Below, piece after piece: positions 1-10,186 of a DNA stretch of 64,000 nt (its first letter is position 1; the number at the start of each line of letters is the position of its first letter). The stretch comes from Sorghum bicolor (Eukaryota; Streptophyta; Magnoliopsida; Poales; Poaceae). The DNA is taken from the NCBI RefSeq assembly GCF_000003195.3, contig NC_012877.2, positions 15,741,344-15,805,343 on the forward strand, given 5' to 3'. Under the pieces are notes generated by a model that was not told the origin of the DNA, made no database searches, and saw nothing but the letters and a program-made list of their open reading frames with translations. Both the position numbers and the translations under genes were made by a program.

Positions 1-616
1 TAAACTCTAGAAGCCTTATATGTTGGACTAACCCATCTTCAACAACCAAAGTGGTACTAAACACCGCATAATATCTCATTAACAAGCACATAGGCCACTA
101 CAGGCCAAACTCTAAGTTATGCCAAATGTGATATATAAAGATGTACACCGACCCAATTGTCGTAATCTCCAAAGTAGAGTGTACTGCTCCCTCTATTCTA
201 GATACATACATTGTTTTCGTTAAGTATCTAGACATAACGTATATCTAAGAATCTCAAAGAGAAACCATATTCACACTAATCAAGCAACGGGAGATGCAAG
301 AGTCTAGACAACAAAAAAAGAAACCATCTTCACACTTAGTGGCAGAGCTCGTCAATTTTGACACCTAGGGCCATTGTCAAAGCATACATATTGTCTTTGC
401 CAAAGCAAGATAACAAAAGTAGCCTATAAATACATAGGTTGAGATGAATATCTCAATTTTAAACTTAAATCCATAAAATAATAGATGGAAACATGAAAGT
501 AGATAAAAAAATCCACTCGCACTTGACCATCTAGGGTGTGTTTGGTCGGAGAGCATAGGAGAACGGGATCGTTCTATCCCTAGTTACGGGGATGGAATGG
601 ATTATTTGGTTGGAGC
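1..616. other. intergenic, no gene seen
   Basis: AT-rich sequence with no long reading frame, splice-supported exon or RNA gene that I can recognise. About 185-275 has a weak resemblance to a decayed Stowaway-type end (CTCCCTCTATTCTAGA), too poor to call. Confidence 0.5.
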
Positions 617-882
617 AATGATACGGATATTTTCCGATCATATTCGAGACCGAATTCGTTTAGAGAGGTTCATATCTATTAGTATCCGAGTCTGAATATT
701 CAACATTCGATACCGTATCTGTATTCAAATACTTAAATTGTATATTTATGATGTCAACATCTAATCATATCTTATCCGACATGATTGACATTATCCATAT
801 TCGAATCCAAATCCGACTAGAAATATGAAAACAAATATGATATCGATGATATCCGTCCATATCCGATCTGTTTTCATCCCTA
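617..882. mobile_element. Ac/Ds-like hAT non-autonomous element (decayed)
   Basis: The right end, read on the minus strand, is TAGGGATGAAAACAGATCGG, which matches the terminal motif and AAACGG-type subterminal repeats known for Ac/Ds hAT elements. The interior is full of ATCCGA/TCGGAT-like repeats in both orientations. The left end (around ATACGGATATTTTCCGATC) has lost its outermost bases, so that boundary is approximate. No transposase is present. Superfamily assignment rests on the terminal motif only. Confidence 0.55.
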
Positions 883-1091
883 GCTAGAAGGGATGCATGA
901 ATGCAGGATAGTGGAAAGAGTCACATGGGCACATATGCCAGTAGCCAAAAAATTATGCCTTTGCTTAGCACCGGAACAACCACAAAGAAGGGTGCGCTCA
1001 AATGGGAAACAACAGCAGATCCTCCCAGAGTTTCATGATAGTGTTTTACAGTGTCTAGGAATAAGAATTAATAATAAAATAACTCATGCTA

Positions 1092-1334
1092 GGCCGTGTT
1101 TAGTTTCTCAACGAAATAATTTCGTGACACTGTAGCACTTTCGTTTGTTTGTGGTAATTATTGTCCAATCGTGAACTAACTAGGCTCAAAAGATTCGTCT
1201 CGTCAATTTCAACCAAACTGTGTAATTAGTCTTTATTTTCGTCAATATTTAATACTCCATGCATACGCCTAAAGATTCGATGTGACAGGGAATCTTGAAA
1301 AATTTTGGGTTTTTAGATGGAAGTAAACAAGGCC
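1092..1334 (-). mobile_element. GGCC-type MITE, copy 1
   Basis: A 243-bp element with ends GGCCGTGTTTAGTT and GTAAACAAGGCC, flanked by a perfect 3-bp CTA duplication (1089-1091, 1335-1337). Orientation is set relative to copies that read CACATCGAATC left to right; this copy reads GATTCGATGTGAC. No coding capacity. Confidence 0.85.
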
Positions 1335-1514
1335 CTAGTTAAAACCAAGAAAATGAACGAGGAACCAACAGAGGGCAGTACACTCACGTGCTACGCATCG
1401 CTTCATAATAACCACAACAATTATATTTAACTGGTTTTGAAACGAAGAGTGCACCACAAGGATGCCATGAAAGCGCCGAACTTGGTTAGCTAGTCCTTGC
1501 TCCTTGGATACTTG

Positions 1515-1757
1515 GGCCTTATTTAGTTCCTAAAAAATTTTGCAAAAAATTTTAGATTTTCTGTCACATCAAATCTTTAGACGCATACATGAAGTATTAA
1601 ATATAGACAAAAATAAAAACTAATTGCACAGTTTGGTCGAAATTGACGAGACGAATCTTTTGAGTCTAGTTAGTACATGATTGGATAATATTTGTCAAAT
1701 ACAAACAAAAGTGGTACTATTCCTATTTTATAAAAAGTTTTGGAACTAAACAAGCCC
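1515..1757 (+). mobile_element. GGCC-type MITE, copy 2
   Basis: Ends are GGCCTTATTTAGTTCC and GGAACTAAACAAGCCC, with flanking TTG on both sides (1512-1514, 1758-1760). The interior carries the family landmarks CACATCAAATC, GCATA-ATGAAGTATTAAATA, AGACGAATC and CAAACAAAAGTG. Same family as copy 1 in the opposite orientation. Confidence 0.85.
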
Positions 1758-2560
1758 TTGATCAAAACTTACACACTCCATTTAACAGATCCCATAAGAA
1801 GGGACAATAAAAAGAATCAAATGCATCTGCACCAAACTAGTTGACACGTCAGCATGGTCCCAGAGTACTTGTTGATGCCGCAGGTACAGGATCTGGGTAT
1901 TAGAAGTAATCAATCCCTTCACACACGCCAAGCAACCTGCAATCCTCAAAGGGAGGTCAGAACCTGAATGAAAGTTGGTCATTTGTTTTACAGTGTCTAT
2001 AATAATAAGTACAGTTAACTATAAAAAGAAGATGAGCATGGACCGGACAGGACGATATGCACGTGCTGCGCATTTATTCTCAATTCTAATCATGTCTGAT
2101 TAATTGCGAAACCATAAGTTCACCACAAGTATGACATCAAAGCCCCAATGTTAGATAGCCGGTCCTCGCACATGCTAATCAACAAAGTAGTTTACTCACA
2201 CACAGAGACACGCTAACTTATCATCAATCTGTCTTAGCTAGGCTTGTCTCAGAGGAGAGTTCCATTATATGTAGTTTCCAAGAGTACGACATCATATTTA
2301 GAGGTTTAAGTGTGAATGAAATGACCTATCTTAGGGCACAATTTCACTTGATAGTTTCATAGTAGCTAGATAAAAGTATCTAATAGTTTCACGGTGTCAA
2401 CTAAAAAGGCTTGATAGTTTCATAGGCTAGCTAAAAGTATCTAAAAAATTCATAGCCTCGGTAATTCTATACACCACTTAAGTTTTCCCTTCATCCCATA
2501 ATAAGTGTCATTCTTGCTTCCTAATGAGTCAAACTCTTACGACTTTGAGCAAATATATAC
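1758..2560. other. intergenic, with a weak local duplication
   Basis: No gene recognised. At about 2346-2460 a unit beginning CTTGATAGTTTCATAG and containing TAAAAGTATCTAA occurs twice with divergence, an old local duplication of about 60 bp. The rest is AT-rich and unremarkable. Confidence 0.4.
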
Positions 2561-2673
2561 CTGTAATTTATGAGATAAATCTTTTGAGCCTAATTACTCC
2601 GTGATTGGACAATATTTGTTAAATAAAAACAAAAGTGCTACGGTGCCAAAAACCAAATTTTTTACGAACTAAA
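2561..2673 (+). mobile_element. GGCC-type MITE, 5'-truncated fragment (copy 3)
   Basis: Only the right half of the family consensus remains: GAGATAAATCTTTTGAGCC, GATTGGACAATATTTG and the terminal ACGAACTAAACAAG. The left half is missing. Confidence 0.65.
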
Positions 2674-2889
2674 CAAGACCTTAGTTCACGAAAATTTTTA
2701 GGTTCAGCTACGGTAGTACTTTCGTTTGTATATAATAATTATTGTTCAACCATGGACTAACTAAGCTCAAAAGATTTGTCTCGCAAATTACAGACAAATT
2801 GTGCAATTAGTTTACCTATATTCCATGCATGCGTCCAAAGATTTAGTGATATGAGAAATCTTGAAAATTTTTAGGAACTAAACAAGGCC
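2674..2889 (-). mobile_element. GGCC-type MITE, copy 4
   Basis: Reverse-oriented copy directly abutting the previous fragment. It contains GTACTTTCGTTTGTAT, CATGGACTAACTAAGC, the AAAGATT landmark near 2836 and ends GGAACTAAACAAGGCC. Its left end merges with the preceding fragment. Confidence 0.7.
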
Positions 2890-2931
2890 TCGATGAAATT
2901 GAAACTCCTTATCAAAAATTGAAACTCCTTG

Positions 2932-3170
2932 GGCCTTGTTTACTTACAAAAATTTTTCAAAAATTTTTAATATTTCCCATCACATCGAATCTTGTGGCAC
3001 ATACATGGAGCATTAAATATAGATAAAAAATAACCAATTGCATAGTTTGCTTGTAATTTGCGAGACGAATCTTCTGAGCTAGATAGTTCGTGATTGGACA
3101 ATATTTATTAAATATAAACGAAATTGCTACTGTATCAATTTTGCAAAGTTTTTTACAACTAAACAAGGCC
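2932..3170 (+). mobile_element. GGCC-type MITE, copy 5
   Basis: Ends GGCCTTGTTTACTTAC and ACAACTAAACAAGGCC bracket 239 bp with the family landmarks CACATCGAATC and GAGACGAATC. No clean 3-bp duplication is visible. The left flank carries a short direct repeat, ATTGAAACTCCTT, twice (about 2918-2930). Confidence 0.8.
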
Positions 3171-3382
3171 CAAACTTGCACTTGTAGAAAACAATAGACA
3201 AAAGTCAAATCAAATTAAGAGAGGTGGCAATAGGGACAGATGTAAGCATGAGTTGGTTCATACACGCTCCCAACAACCATGGAGATGGAGAGGCACCGTT
3301 ATTTATTGCTGTGGTTGGCACTGGTGAACATGAAGAGTACAAGGGCCAACAAATGTAGCCTAATATTTATTATTCCCTCCAA

Positions 3383-3640
3383 ATGCCTTGTCCTAGCTAT
3401 TTAGGTCTAGATACACCCAAAAATTTAAAACTTTACAAGATTCCCTGTCACATCGAATCTTATAGCACATGTATGAAGTATTAAATATAGATAAAAAAAT
3501 AACTAATTACACAGTTTAACTGTAAATCACGAGACGAATTTTTTAAGTCTAGTTACTCCATAATTAGACAATATTTGTCAAATAAAAACGAAAATGCTAC
3601 AGTGTCAAAATCCAAAAACTTTTTGCATCTAAACAAGGCC
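3383..3640 (+). mobile_element. GGCC-type MITE, copy 6
   Basis: The right end is CATCTAAACAAGGCC and the interior has GTCACATCGAATCTTA, CACGAGACGAATT and GACAATATTTGTC. The left end is degraded (around CCTTGTCCTAGC), so the start is approximate. Confidence 0.65.
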
Positions 3641-3689
3641 TTACTCCATGGGCTGTTTCCCGAGTTTATACAGTGTATGAGAAAGAAAT

Positions 3690-3901
3690 CCATTTGAGCA
3701 TTTGGGTAATGTAGTACTTTTATTTGTATTTAGCAATTATTGTTCAACCATGGACTAATTAGATTTAAAGGATTTGTCTCGCAAATTATAGGCAAACTGT
3801 GCAATTAGTTATTTTTTTTGTATTTAATGTCCCATACATGTGCCGTAAGATTCGATGTGACAGAGAATCTTGAAAAGATTTTAGATTTTGAGTGCACCTA
3901 A
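3690..3901 (-). mobile_element. GGCC-type MITE, copy 7
   Basis: Reverse copy with CATGGACTAATTAGAT, TTTGTCTCGCAAATTA, AAGATTCGATGTGACAG and CTTGAAAAGATTTTAG. It runs into the next copy at its right end; the left terminus is degraded. Confidence 0.65.
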
Positions 3902-4122
3902 GGCCTTGTTTAGTTCACCCGAAAAAGATTCTCCGTTACATCAAATCTTGGGGTACATGCATGAAGCATTAAATATAAACAAAAACAAAAAGTAATTACA
4001 CAATTTGCCTATAAATCACAAGATGAATCTTTTAAGCCTAGCTAGTCAATAACTAAATAATAATTACCAAATAAGCAAGTGCTACGGTAACAAAACCAAA
4101 AAAAATAGAACTAAACAAGGCC
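3902..4122 (+). mobile_element. GGCC-type MITE, copy 8
   Basis: Ends GGCCTTGTTTAGTTCACC and AGAACTAAACAAGGCC. The interior is diverged (CTCCGTTACATCAAATC, GATGAATCTTTTAAGCC), which suggests an older insertion than copies with clean target duplications. Confidence 0.75.
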
Positions 4123-4170
4123 TAGAACTCCAACTTGGACCTTGTTTAGTTCATCCCAAAACATTTCAAC

Positions 4171-4413
4171 GGCCTTGTTTAGTTCCAAAATTTTTGATAA
4201 AATGAGCACTGTAGCAATTTCGTTTGTATTTGACAAATATTGTCCAATCATAGACTAAGTAGGCTCAAAAAATTCGTCTCGTCAATTCCGACCAAACTGT
4301 GCAATTAGTTTTTATTTTTATCTATATTTAATACTTCATGCATATGTCTAAAGATTCGATGTGACGGGGAATCTAAAAAATTTTGCAAAATTTTTGGTGA
4401 ACTAAACAAGGCC
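4171..4413 (-). mobile_element. GGCC-type MITE, copy 10, nested in copy 9
   Basis: A 243-bp copy with ends GGCCTTGTTTAGTTCC and GTGAACTAAACAAGGCC and a perfect AAC duplication (4168-4170, 4414-4416). The same element type has inserted into itself in the opposite orientation. Confidence 0.85.
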
Positions 4414-4752
4414 AACATTCTTTGTCACGCATATGCATGGAGCATTAAATACAGAAAAAAAAAAACTAATTGCACAGTTTGCCTATAAATTACGAGATAA
4501 ATCTTTTAATCCTAGTTAATCTATGATTAGATAATATTTGTCAAATAAAAATAACGATGTGACGGGGAATCTAAAAAATTTTGCAAAATTTTTGGTGAAC
4601 TAAACAAGGCCAACATTCTTTGTCACGCATATACATGGAGCATTAAATACAGAAAAAAACTAATTGCACAGTTTGCCTATAAATTACGAGATAAATCTTT
4701 TAATCTTAGTTAATCTATGATTAGATAATATTTGTCAAATAAAAATAAAAAT
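4357..4752. repeat. 198-bp tandem duplication
   Basis: Two adjacent near-identical units start at CGATGTGACGGGGAATC (4357 and 4555). They differ by a shorter A-run, GCATGG/ACATGG and CCTAG/CTTAG. The unit spans the right end of copy 10 and the resumed body of copy 9, so it formed after the nested insertion. Confidence 0.85.
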
Positions 4753-4793
4753 ATTACAATACCGAAATCTAAAATATTTTTTCGGAACTAAAC

Positions 4794-5046
4794 TGAATAG
4801 GCATGAATGCGCACCACAAGCACAAGAAGCAGTTCATGATTACGGCGGAGTTAATGGGCGTAGGTATACAAGTATGATGGTCAGAGGGTACAAGGGGTGA
4901 TTTAATAAGACACGGCGGAGGGCGCGCTGTGCCTCTCTCTCTCTGCTGTGCTGCTGCTGCCTTGTGGGTTTCCTTCACTCCAGTGGCGTCGTCGTCGATG
5001 ATGGCCGACCATGAACCACCGAGCTGCTAGTTGCATCTACTCCTAT
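4794..5046. other. intergenic with CT-rich microsatellite
   Basis: GC content rises and a CTCTCTCTCTCT run followed by CTG repeats lies at about 4934-4965. No gene is supported. Confidence 0.4.
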
Positions 5047-5275
5047 GGCCTTGTTTAGTTCCCAAAAATTTTCAAGATTCCCCGTCACATCGAATCTTAC
5101 GGCACATGCATGGAGCATTAAATATACATGAAAACAAAAACTATTTGCACAGTTCATCTGTAAACCGCGAGATGAATCTTTTGAGCCTAGTTACTCTATA
5201 ATTGGACAATGTTTGTCAAATAAAAACGAAAGTGCTACGGTACCGTTCACAAGTTTTTGCGAACTAAACAAGGCC
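5047..5275 (+). mobile_element. GGCC-type MITE, copy 11
   Basis: Ends GGCCTTGTTTAGTTCCC and GCGAACTAAACAAGGCC with a perfect TAT duplication (5044-5046, 5276-5278). It is one of the best-preserved copies and is useful as a family reference. Confidence 0.88.
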
Positions 5276-5417
5276 TATCTTGTACAAGCTCACACGCATA
5301 GCCATTATTTTACCTTCAGGACTGTGCAGCTGTTGGTGGAGACGATCAGCAGCAGGAGCAGTATAGGTACTGTTGGAGGGAGGAGGATATGGATGGCCTT
5401 TGCATGCATTGCAGCTA

Positions 5418-5660
5418 GGCCTTGTTTAGTTCCAAAATTTTTTGCAAAATCGACACTGTAGCACTTTCATTTGTATTTGACAAATATTGTCTAATCATGG
5501 ACTAATTAGACTCAAAAGATTCGTCTCGTCAATTTCGACCAAACTGTGTAATTAGTTTTTATTTTCGTCTATATTTAATACTTCATGCATGCGTATAAAG
5601 ATTCGATGTGATGGAGAATCTGAAAAATTTTACAAAATTTTCTAAAAAGTAAACAAGTCC
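5418..5660 (-). mobile_element. GGCC-type MITE, copy 12
   Basis: Begins GGCCTTGTTTAGTTCC, ends AGTAAACAAGTCC and is flanked by CTA on both sides (5415-5417, 5661-5663). The interior reads in reverse orientation (ATTCGTCTCGTCAATTTCG, GATTCGATGTGATGG). Confidence 0.85.
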
Positions 5661-5733
5661 CTAATCTCCTCCAACCGGCCGACGTGCACCACCGGTTTCC
5701 TCTATTGGGCAGGAGCTACCCTGCGTGCACTAA

Positions 5734-6079
5734 GGGCCAGTTTAGATTGGGAACGAAAATTTTTGGGGTGTCACATCGGATGTGTCGGAAGGATGTCGGG
5801 AGGGGTTTTTAGAAACTAATAAAAAAACAAATTACATAGCTCGTCAGGAAACTGCAAGACAAATTTATTAAGCATAATTAATCTGTTATTAGCATATGTG
5901 GGTTACTGTAGCACTTAAGGCTAATCATGGAGTAACTAGGCTTAAAAGATTCGTCTCGCGATTCTTAACTAAACTGTGTAATTAGTTTATTTTTTTATCT
6001 ACATTTAATGTTCCATACATGTGTCCAAAGATTCGATGGGATGGATGAAAAAATTTTGGGTGGGGAACTAAACAGGGCC
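5734..6079. mobile_element. 346-bp Tourist/Harbinger-like MITE
   Basis: Ends GGGCCAGTTTAGATTGGG and GGGGAACTAAACAGGGCC with a perfect TAA duplication (5731-5733, 6080-6082), the size and TWA preference expected of Harbinger-type MITEs. The right half resembles the 240-bp GGCC family (AAAAGATTCGTCTCGCG, AAAGATTCGATGGGATGG); the left half (CACATCGGATGTGTCGG) is specific to this element. No coding capacity. Confidence 0.85.
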
Positions 6080-6972
6080 TAAATTATGTGCACTGTTGCT
6101 TCCTGCGTCACAGAGATTGCGTTGCATTGCTTTTATATGTCCGTGTGGAGTCAATGACTAGCTAGGACACTGCTTACCATTAGATGCCACGTACGCAGGC
6201 AATACAACAAGCGATGATGTACTACAGATGGCTAGTAAAGTCTCCCAACTTGTGAATCCGTTCAAGATCAAGAGGTGTGATGATGCGTATCTTCTGAGGG
6301 CGTCGATATTACACACAATGTGCAAGCAGGATCTACGGGTTCCCTCCTTAACTCCGATCCACCCCCGGCCCTTTGCACGAACCGGCTCAGTTACAGCTCC
6401 TGCCAACCTTCTGAACAGACGAACCACCAACATCATCTCAGTTACAGCCGCTGCCCTGCCCTGCCCAGGCAGCTGCCCCTGCAGCTGCACCTGCTTCTGC
6501 TGATCCCGCTTCAAATCCTACCAGCAGCAGCAGCCTACAACAGCTTACAAGGCAAGCAAAGGCCATGAGGACGCGCGACAGTACTAGATTTTGTGGTAGC
6601 TCTCCTGGGCTGCTGGGCTGGGCTGGCATTATGACGTGTACAGTCCGGGCATGCAGAGAGAGGCCTTATTAAATGGGGGGTGGAGGTGGAGAGATTTGCG
6701 ACATTTAAGGTCACTCTAGCTACTTGCCATCTTCAATGCCGGCCTGCCCTCCCGTTAATGCTGGGTTGGATGAAGGCCATTCAAGCCTCCCTCCCCTCCC
6801 CCTGCATGAACTCAGCATGACCATGACCCCATCAATCAAAACCACAGTGCTGTGCTACCTTCATCACCTAATTTTCAATTCTCCTCTTCCTAGCTATTCC
6901 TACACCAAGAGTAGAAAGAACCACATATAAATAGACCCGTGGTGTGGTGCTGGTGCCACCGTCCACACCACC
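6080..6972. other. intergenic and upstream region of the WW-domain gene
   Basis: Reading frames on both strands at 6158-6630 are GC-rich and low-complexity with no recognisable domain, so I do not call a gene. The last 250 bp are the likely promoter and 5' leader of the gene at 6973. Confidence 0.45.
6926..6933 (+). promoter_or_regulatory. TATA box of the CFL1-like gene
   Basis: TATAAATA lies 47 bp upstream of the start codon in a pyrimidine- and C-rich context, the usual grass arrangement with a short leader. Transcription would start near 6955-6965. The position is inferred; only the motif is seen. Confidence 0.6.
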
Positions 6973-8291
6973 ATGACAACCGAGTTCCTCAGGGTGAAGA
7001 AGTTCCACCAGCAGGAGGCCGCCCGTAGCCTGAGCTTGCAGAGGAGGATGGAGCTGCAGCCGGAGCTGTCGCTCGGCCCAGTGTGGCCGGGATTCGCCAC
7101 CGGCGGTGGCCTGGCCGCAGCCAAGAGCTCCTCGTCCGAGTCCGACGGAAGCTCCCGGAAGAAGAGGAAGCACTACACTGCCAGCTGGGAGGAGCCTCAT
7201 CAGCAGCCGCCGGCGAGCCTGGAGCTCCAGCTCAACGACCCCCTGCCTCTCGACTGGGAGCAGTGCCTCGACCTCCAAGTGAGTAGTACCTCTCTCTAAT
7301 GACAGCTATCTATATGCTTCCAATTCTGCAGTTGTTGCATCGCATACGATATGTTCTTTGTTTCTTCCCGTTCCAAGAATCAATACTCTCGCTCTCGGTC
7401 AATAAAACTACACTGAATAATCCCACTCTCACCCATATGCATGCCGATCGTGTGTTCATGTGCATATAATGTTGTGGTATCTATCTAGCATGCCGACACG
7501 TGTAGTTTGCAAAAGCTATTAGTACAAACAGAAAGCCTATTGGCAGTGCACAACTACTATTCCTAGGAAGTGTCCTGCCACCGACGTGGCGCCTACGCGA
7601 AAATATATATAATCCTACCGACGCCACATCAAGCTGGCAGTAAATAGCAGGGCAACTAGTAATAGTTAGGCAACTGCACCCACTGGCCATTTGGTGGCAA
7701 CGCATATGCAACGTGCGTGCGCCTGTATATGGCCATTTCCACTGCTAGGAGTAGGAGCATTTCTAAAGAAGCTCACGAGCCAGATCATGGTCCAAAAAGA
7801 TGAATGAATGAATGATGCTGTCATGATTGCCTCATCATTGTGTATCTGTAATGCCTTTTGATGCAAGCTATGTTGTGATTTTTTGTTTTGTTGGCATGCA
7901 GTCTGGGAGGATGTATTACCTCAACAGGAAGACGCTGAAGAAGAGCTGGGTCAGACCCCGGGAGCAGAGCGTGAACCTGGACCTCAACATCTCCACGACT
8001 GCCGCCGTCGACAGCTGTGCCGTCGCCGACGGTGCTGCTGCCGCTGCTCCCGACGAGGATGATGAGCCAAGGAAACCCACTGGCCGAGCTTTGTTCTCTG
8101 GAGGCAACATGGTGGCCGTGCCGTGCGCCAACTGCCACCTCCTCGTCATGCTCTGCAAGTCCTCCCCCTCCTGCCCCAATTGCAAGTTCGTCCAGCCGCT
8201 GGCACCTGCTGCACCGCCTGCGGCGGTGATGGCCCATCGGAGGCTCGACGCCGCCGTCAAGCCGCTGGAGACCCTGAGCCTTCTCCATTAG
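6973..8291 (+). CDS. CFL1-like WW-domain protein (2 exons)
   Basis: The exons are 6973-7278 and 7902-8288 plus the stop; intron 7279-7901 has GTGAGT and GCAG borders and is phase 0. The 231-residue product has a WW domain at about residues 92-125. It starts at DWEQ, the intron falls between LDLQ and SGRM, and it continues with MYYLN to the second tryptophan in KKSWVRP. An EAR-like LDLNI follows at about 131. A C-terminal pair, CANC and CPNC with a further Cys between, looks like a small zinc ribbon. A basic KKRKH stretch near residue 56 may be a nuclear signal. The layout matches the plant CURLY FLAG LEAF 1 family, which in rice and Arabidopsis represses cuticle formation through class IV homeodomain factors. 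Family membership is strong; the exact orthologue and function are inferred. Confidence 0.88.
7540..7690. repeat. inverted-repeat element in the CFL1-like intron
   Basis: GGCAGTGCACAACTACTATT at the left pairs imperfectly with AATAGTTAGGCAACTGCACC at the right, and CCGACGTGGCG pairs with the inner CGACGCCACATC. This suggests a small, diverged MITE or hairpin of about 140 bp. No target duplication was identified. Confidence 0.4.
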
Positions 8292-8596
8292 GCGGCGCGC
8301 GGTTGCTCATCGGAGGCTTGATGTCCACTGGCAGCAGATTGTAGAAAGGAAACCCTAGTTGAGTAGTGGTGCATGGGTTAGTATTACGTAGTACTATTAT
8401 ATTACCTTGGTAATGGCTGTATGAATGTTAAATCATGCAATGCATGGTGCCATGATGACAAGATATATAAAATTATGAAGCCAGCCGCAAATTAAACTAC
8501 ATAAATGCATTGGAGCAGCCAGTCAATCAGTTAATTAATACTAGTTATGGCGACAGATCGCCGTTGTGGTAGCTAGCTAGAAATTGGGTGTACATA
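8292..8596 (+). other. 3' UTR and downstream flank of the CFL1-like gene
   Basis: AT-rich sequence after the stop codon with several AATAAA-like words but no defined cleavage site. No other gene is seen. Confidence 0.5.
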
Positions 8597-8893
8597 AGAG
8601 CATCCCAACCGTTTTGTATAATTGATTTGGCAAATAAGGGAGTTTGTCAAGTCTCAACAAAATATGGCAAAGGTGAAAAGAGGCAATCTCCAATGGTTTG
8701 GCATTAATCACTTCGCGTCAATTTTCTAATGCCAAGTGTGAACAGGTTTGGCATATATACCAATCCTTCCTCTCTTTTTGCCAAGTTAACAAAATTGCAA
8801 AGTCTAAATGCCAAACTGTTGGATAAGTGTTTTTAAGACTTTTTTATAAATACATGAATGCAAAGCTTATTTGCAAAACGGTTGGAATGCTCT
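8597..8893. mobile_element. 297-bp MITE with AGAGCATCCCAACC ends
   Basis: The terminal inverted repeat AGAGCATCCCAACCGTTTTG is matched at the other end by CAAAACGGTTGGAATGCTCT with one mismatch. Internal TTTGGCA/TGCCAAA words recur in both orientations. No coding sequence and no confident target duplication. Superfamily not assigned. Confidence 0.75.
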
Positions 8894-9991
8894 AATATAT
8901 ACGTACTCGTATATACATACATTGCGCCAGTAGTCGGTACTGGCGGTGCACAGCAGCACTGCAACAGCAAGCTTCAATGAAACTGAGGTGGCAATCAGAC
9001 AGTGAATGTATCGTCCTCCTGCATGCCTCTCTCGCTTGTGCCCATTGAAGAAGGCTGGTAGTTGCCGTGCCTGCCTCGCCCCTCGGCGGCGCCACCCCAG
9101 CCCACAACCATAAAGGCCTTTGACTGCCATCATTACTGGAAACGTGAAACTGTTGTTGGGGGCGGGGCGGTAGATTTGGGCGCGCCTGATATGAAATGAA
9201 TGCCGCACCTACTGGATCCGTGGTTGATCCGAGCACGCGCGTATGTACGTACGTTCTATTCCCTTCGCCATGTCTCCTATCCCCAAAACACATGGGGTTA
9301 AGCAGCACTGACTGGAGTAAGAAAGGGCTTGATGAGTGCTACAGGTGCTGGCTGGGGACTCGACTCTCAGGCTCAGGCGCTCAGCGTGTGGTCACTGAAG
9401 GTGGAGGATCCTAGGATCATGGTTTCATCATGCATGCAGGTGCAAGCTGCAAAGCTACTACAGAGCACCACTCACTACAACATGCAGCTAGCAGAGTGCA
9501 GAAAGGAACAACTTCCCATGCTGATCTCTACCACCTGGTTACACCAAATGCATGTGCTTCCCCAGGCAATGCGAGCAACTCAATATGCATGCCCATGCTG
9601 GTTGCACGGCAAAGCCTTTGCTCCCTTGTTAGCTCTTGTCCTGAGTGCTCTACCCGTTTCATCGTTGGCCAGTCATGGAAAAAACAGGTTGGTCTCGTAA
9701 ACCTGTAGTTGCTTTCTAAAAAGCAGAGGTCATTCCTCCTTTTAAAAAAAACAAACAGGTTGGTCTCTGATGAGGCTAGCAGGAGCACCCAATTTTGAGG
9801 AAGGATACAGAAGTACGATATGTACTTCATCTCATGTCAGATTGCTATTCAACAATTGTTATATAGGCATGTTTTAATCTTCTACGGAATTGAGTTTGTC
9901 CCTATAATTTTAAGTGCATGTAGACCTTTACTACTGTAATGACAAGTTCTTGAGAATTTTCAGAAAGTTCTTCACTTGATTTTGTCCTAAC
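8894..9991. other. intergenic, no gene supported
   Basis: Overlapping frames on both strands at about 8867-9830 have no recognisable domain, no convincing splice structure and poor complexity. I treat them as chance frames. Confidence 0.4.
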
Positions 9992-10186
9992 CTGCATTGG
10001 TGGTCCGTTACACTTCAGAAGATACTTAGTAACAGCAGTGGGCATGTGCTGAGTTGACTGGCCACAGTAACATGTAATTGCACTACTGGACAGTCGAATT
10101 ACTATGGCAGCAGTGGCTTGTGGCACCACAAAGTTCTGGATGGGTATGAATGAATCACTGCAGAGGGGGCATTCAATTAGGTCGGT
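9992..10186 (-). pseudogene. possible exon or gene remnant, unidentified
   Basis: On the minus strand an open stretch of about 65 codons contains a CPLC followed about 30 residues later by CYCG, and it ends at an ATGCAG/GTTAGG donor-like site. Codon use looks more protein-like than the surroundings. No family is recognised and no clean acceptor or partner exon could be joined in frame. It could be a decayed gene fragment, a captured exon or chance. Confidence 0.22.

Larger units (their letters stand above)
4137..4793 (+). mobile_element. GGCC-type MITE, copy 9, split by another copy and partly duplicated
   Basis: The left end (4137-4170, ACCTTGTTTAGTTCATCC) is cut by the insertion of copy 10 at 4171-4413. 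The body resumes at 4414 with AACATTCTTTGTCACGC. A block of it, including the right end of copy 10, is then tandemly repeated (4357-4554 and 4555-4752). The right end stops at GGAACTAAAC without the final AAGGCC. Confidence 0.75.

Noticed and set aside
6158..6629. Overlapping frames of 60-118 codons on both strands
   Set aside because: Low-complexity Ala/Pro/Cys-rich translations with no domain, splice or TATA support.
8867..9830. Frames up to 138 codons on both strands
   Set aside because: No recognisable motif or consistent splice structure; likely chance in GC-rich sequence.
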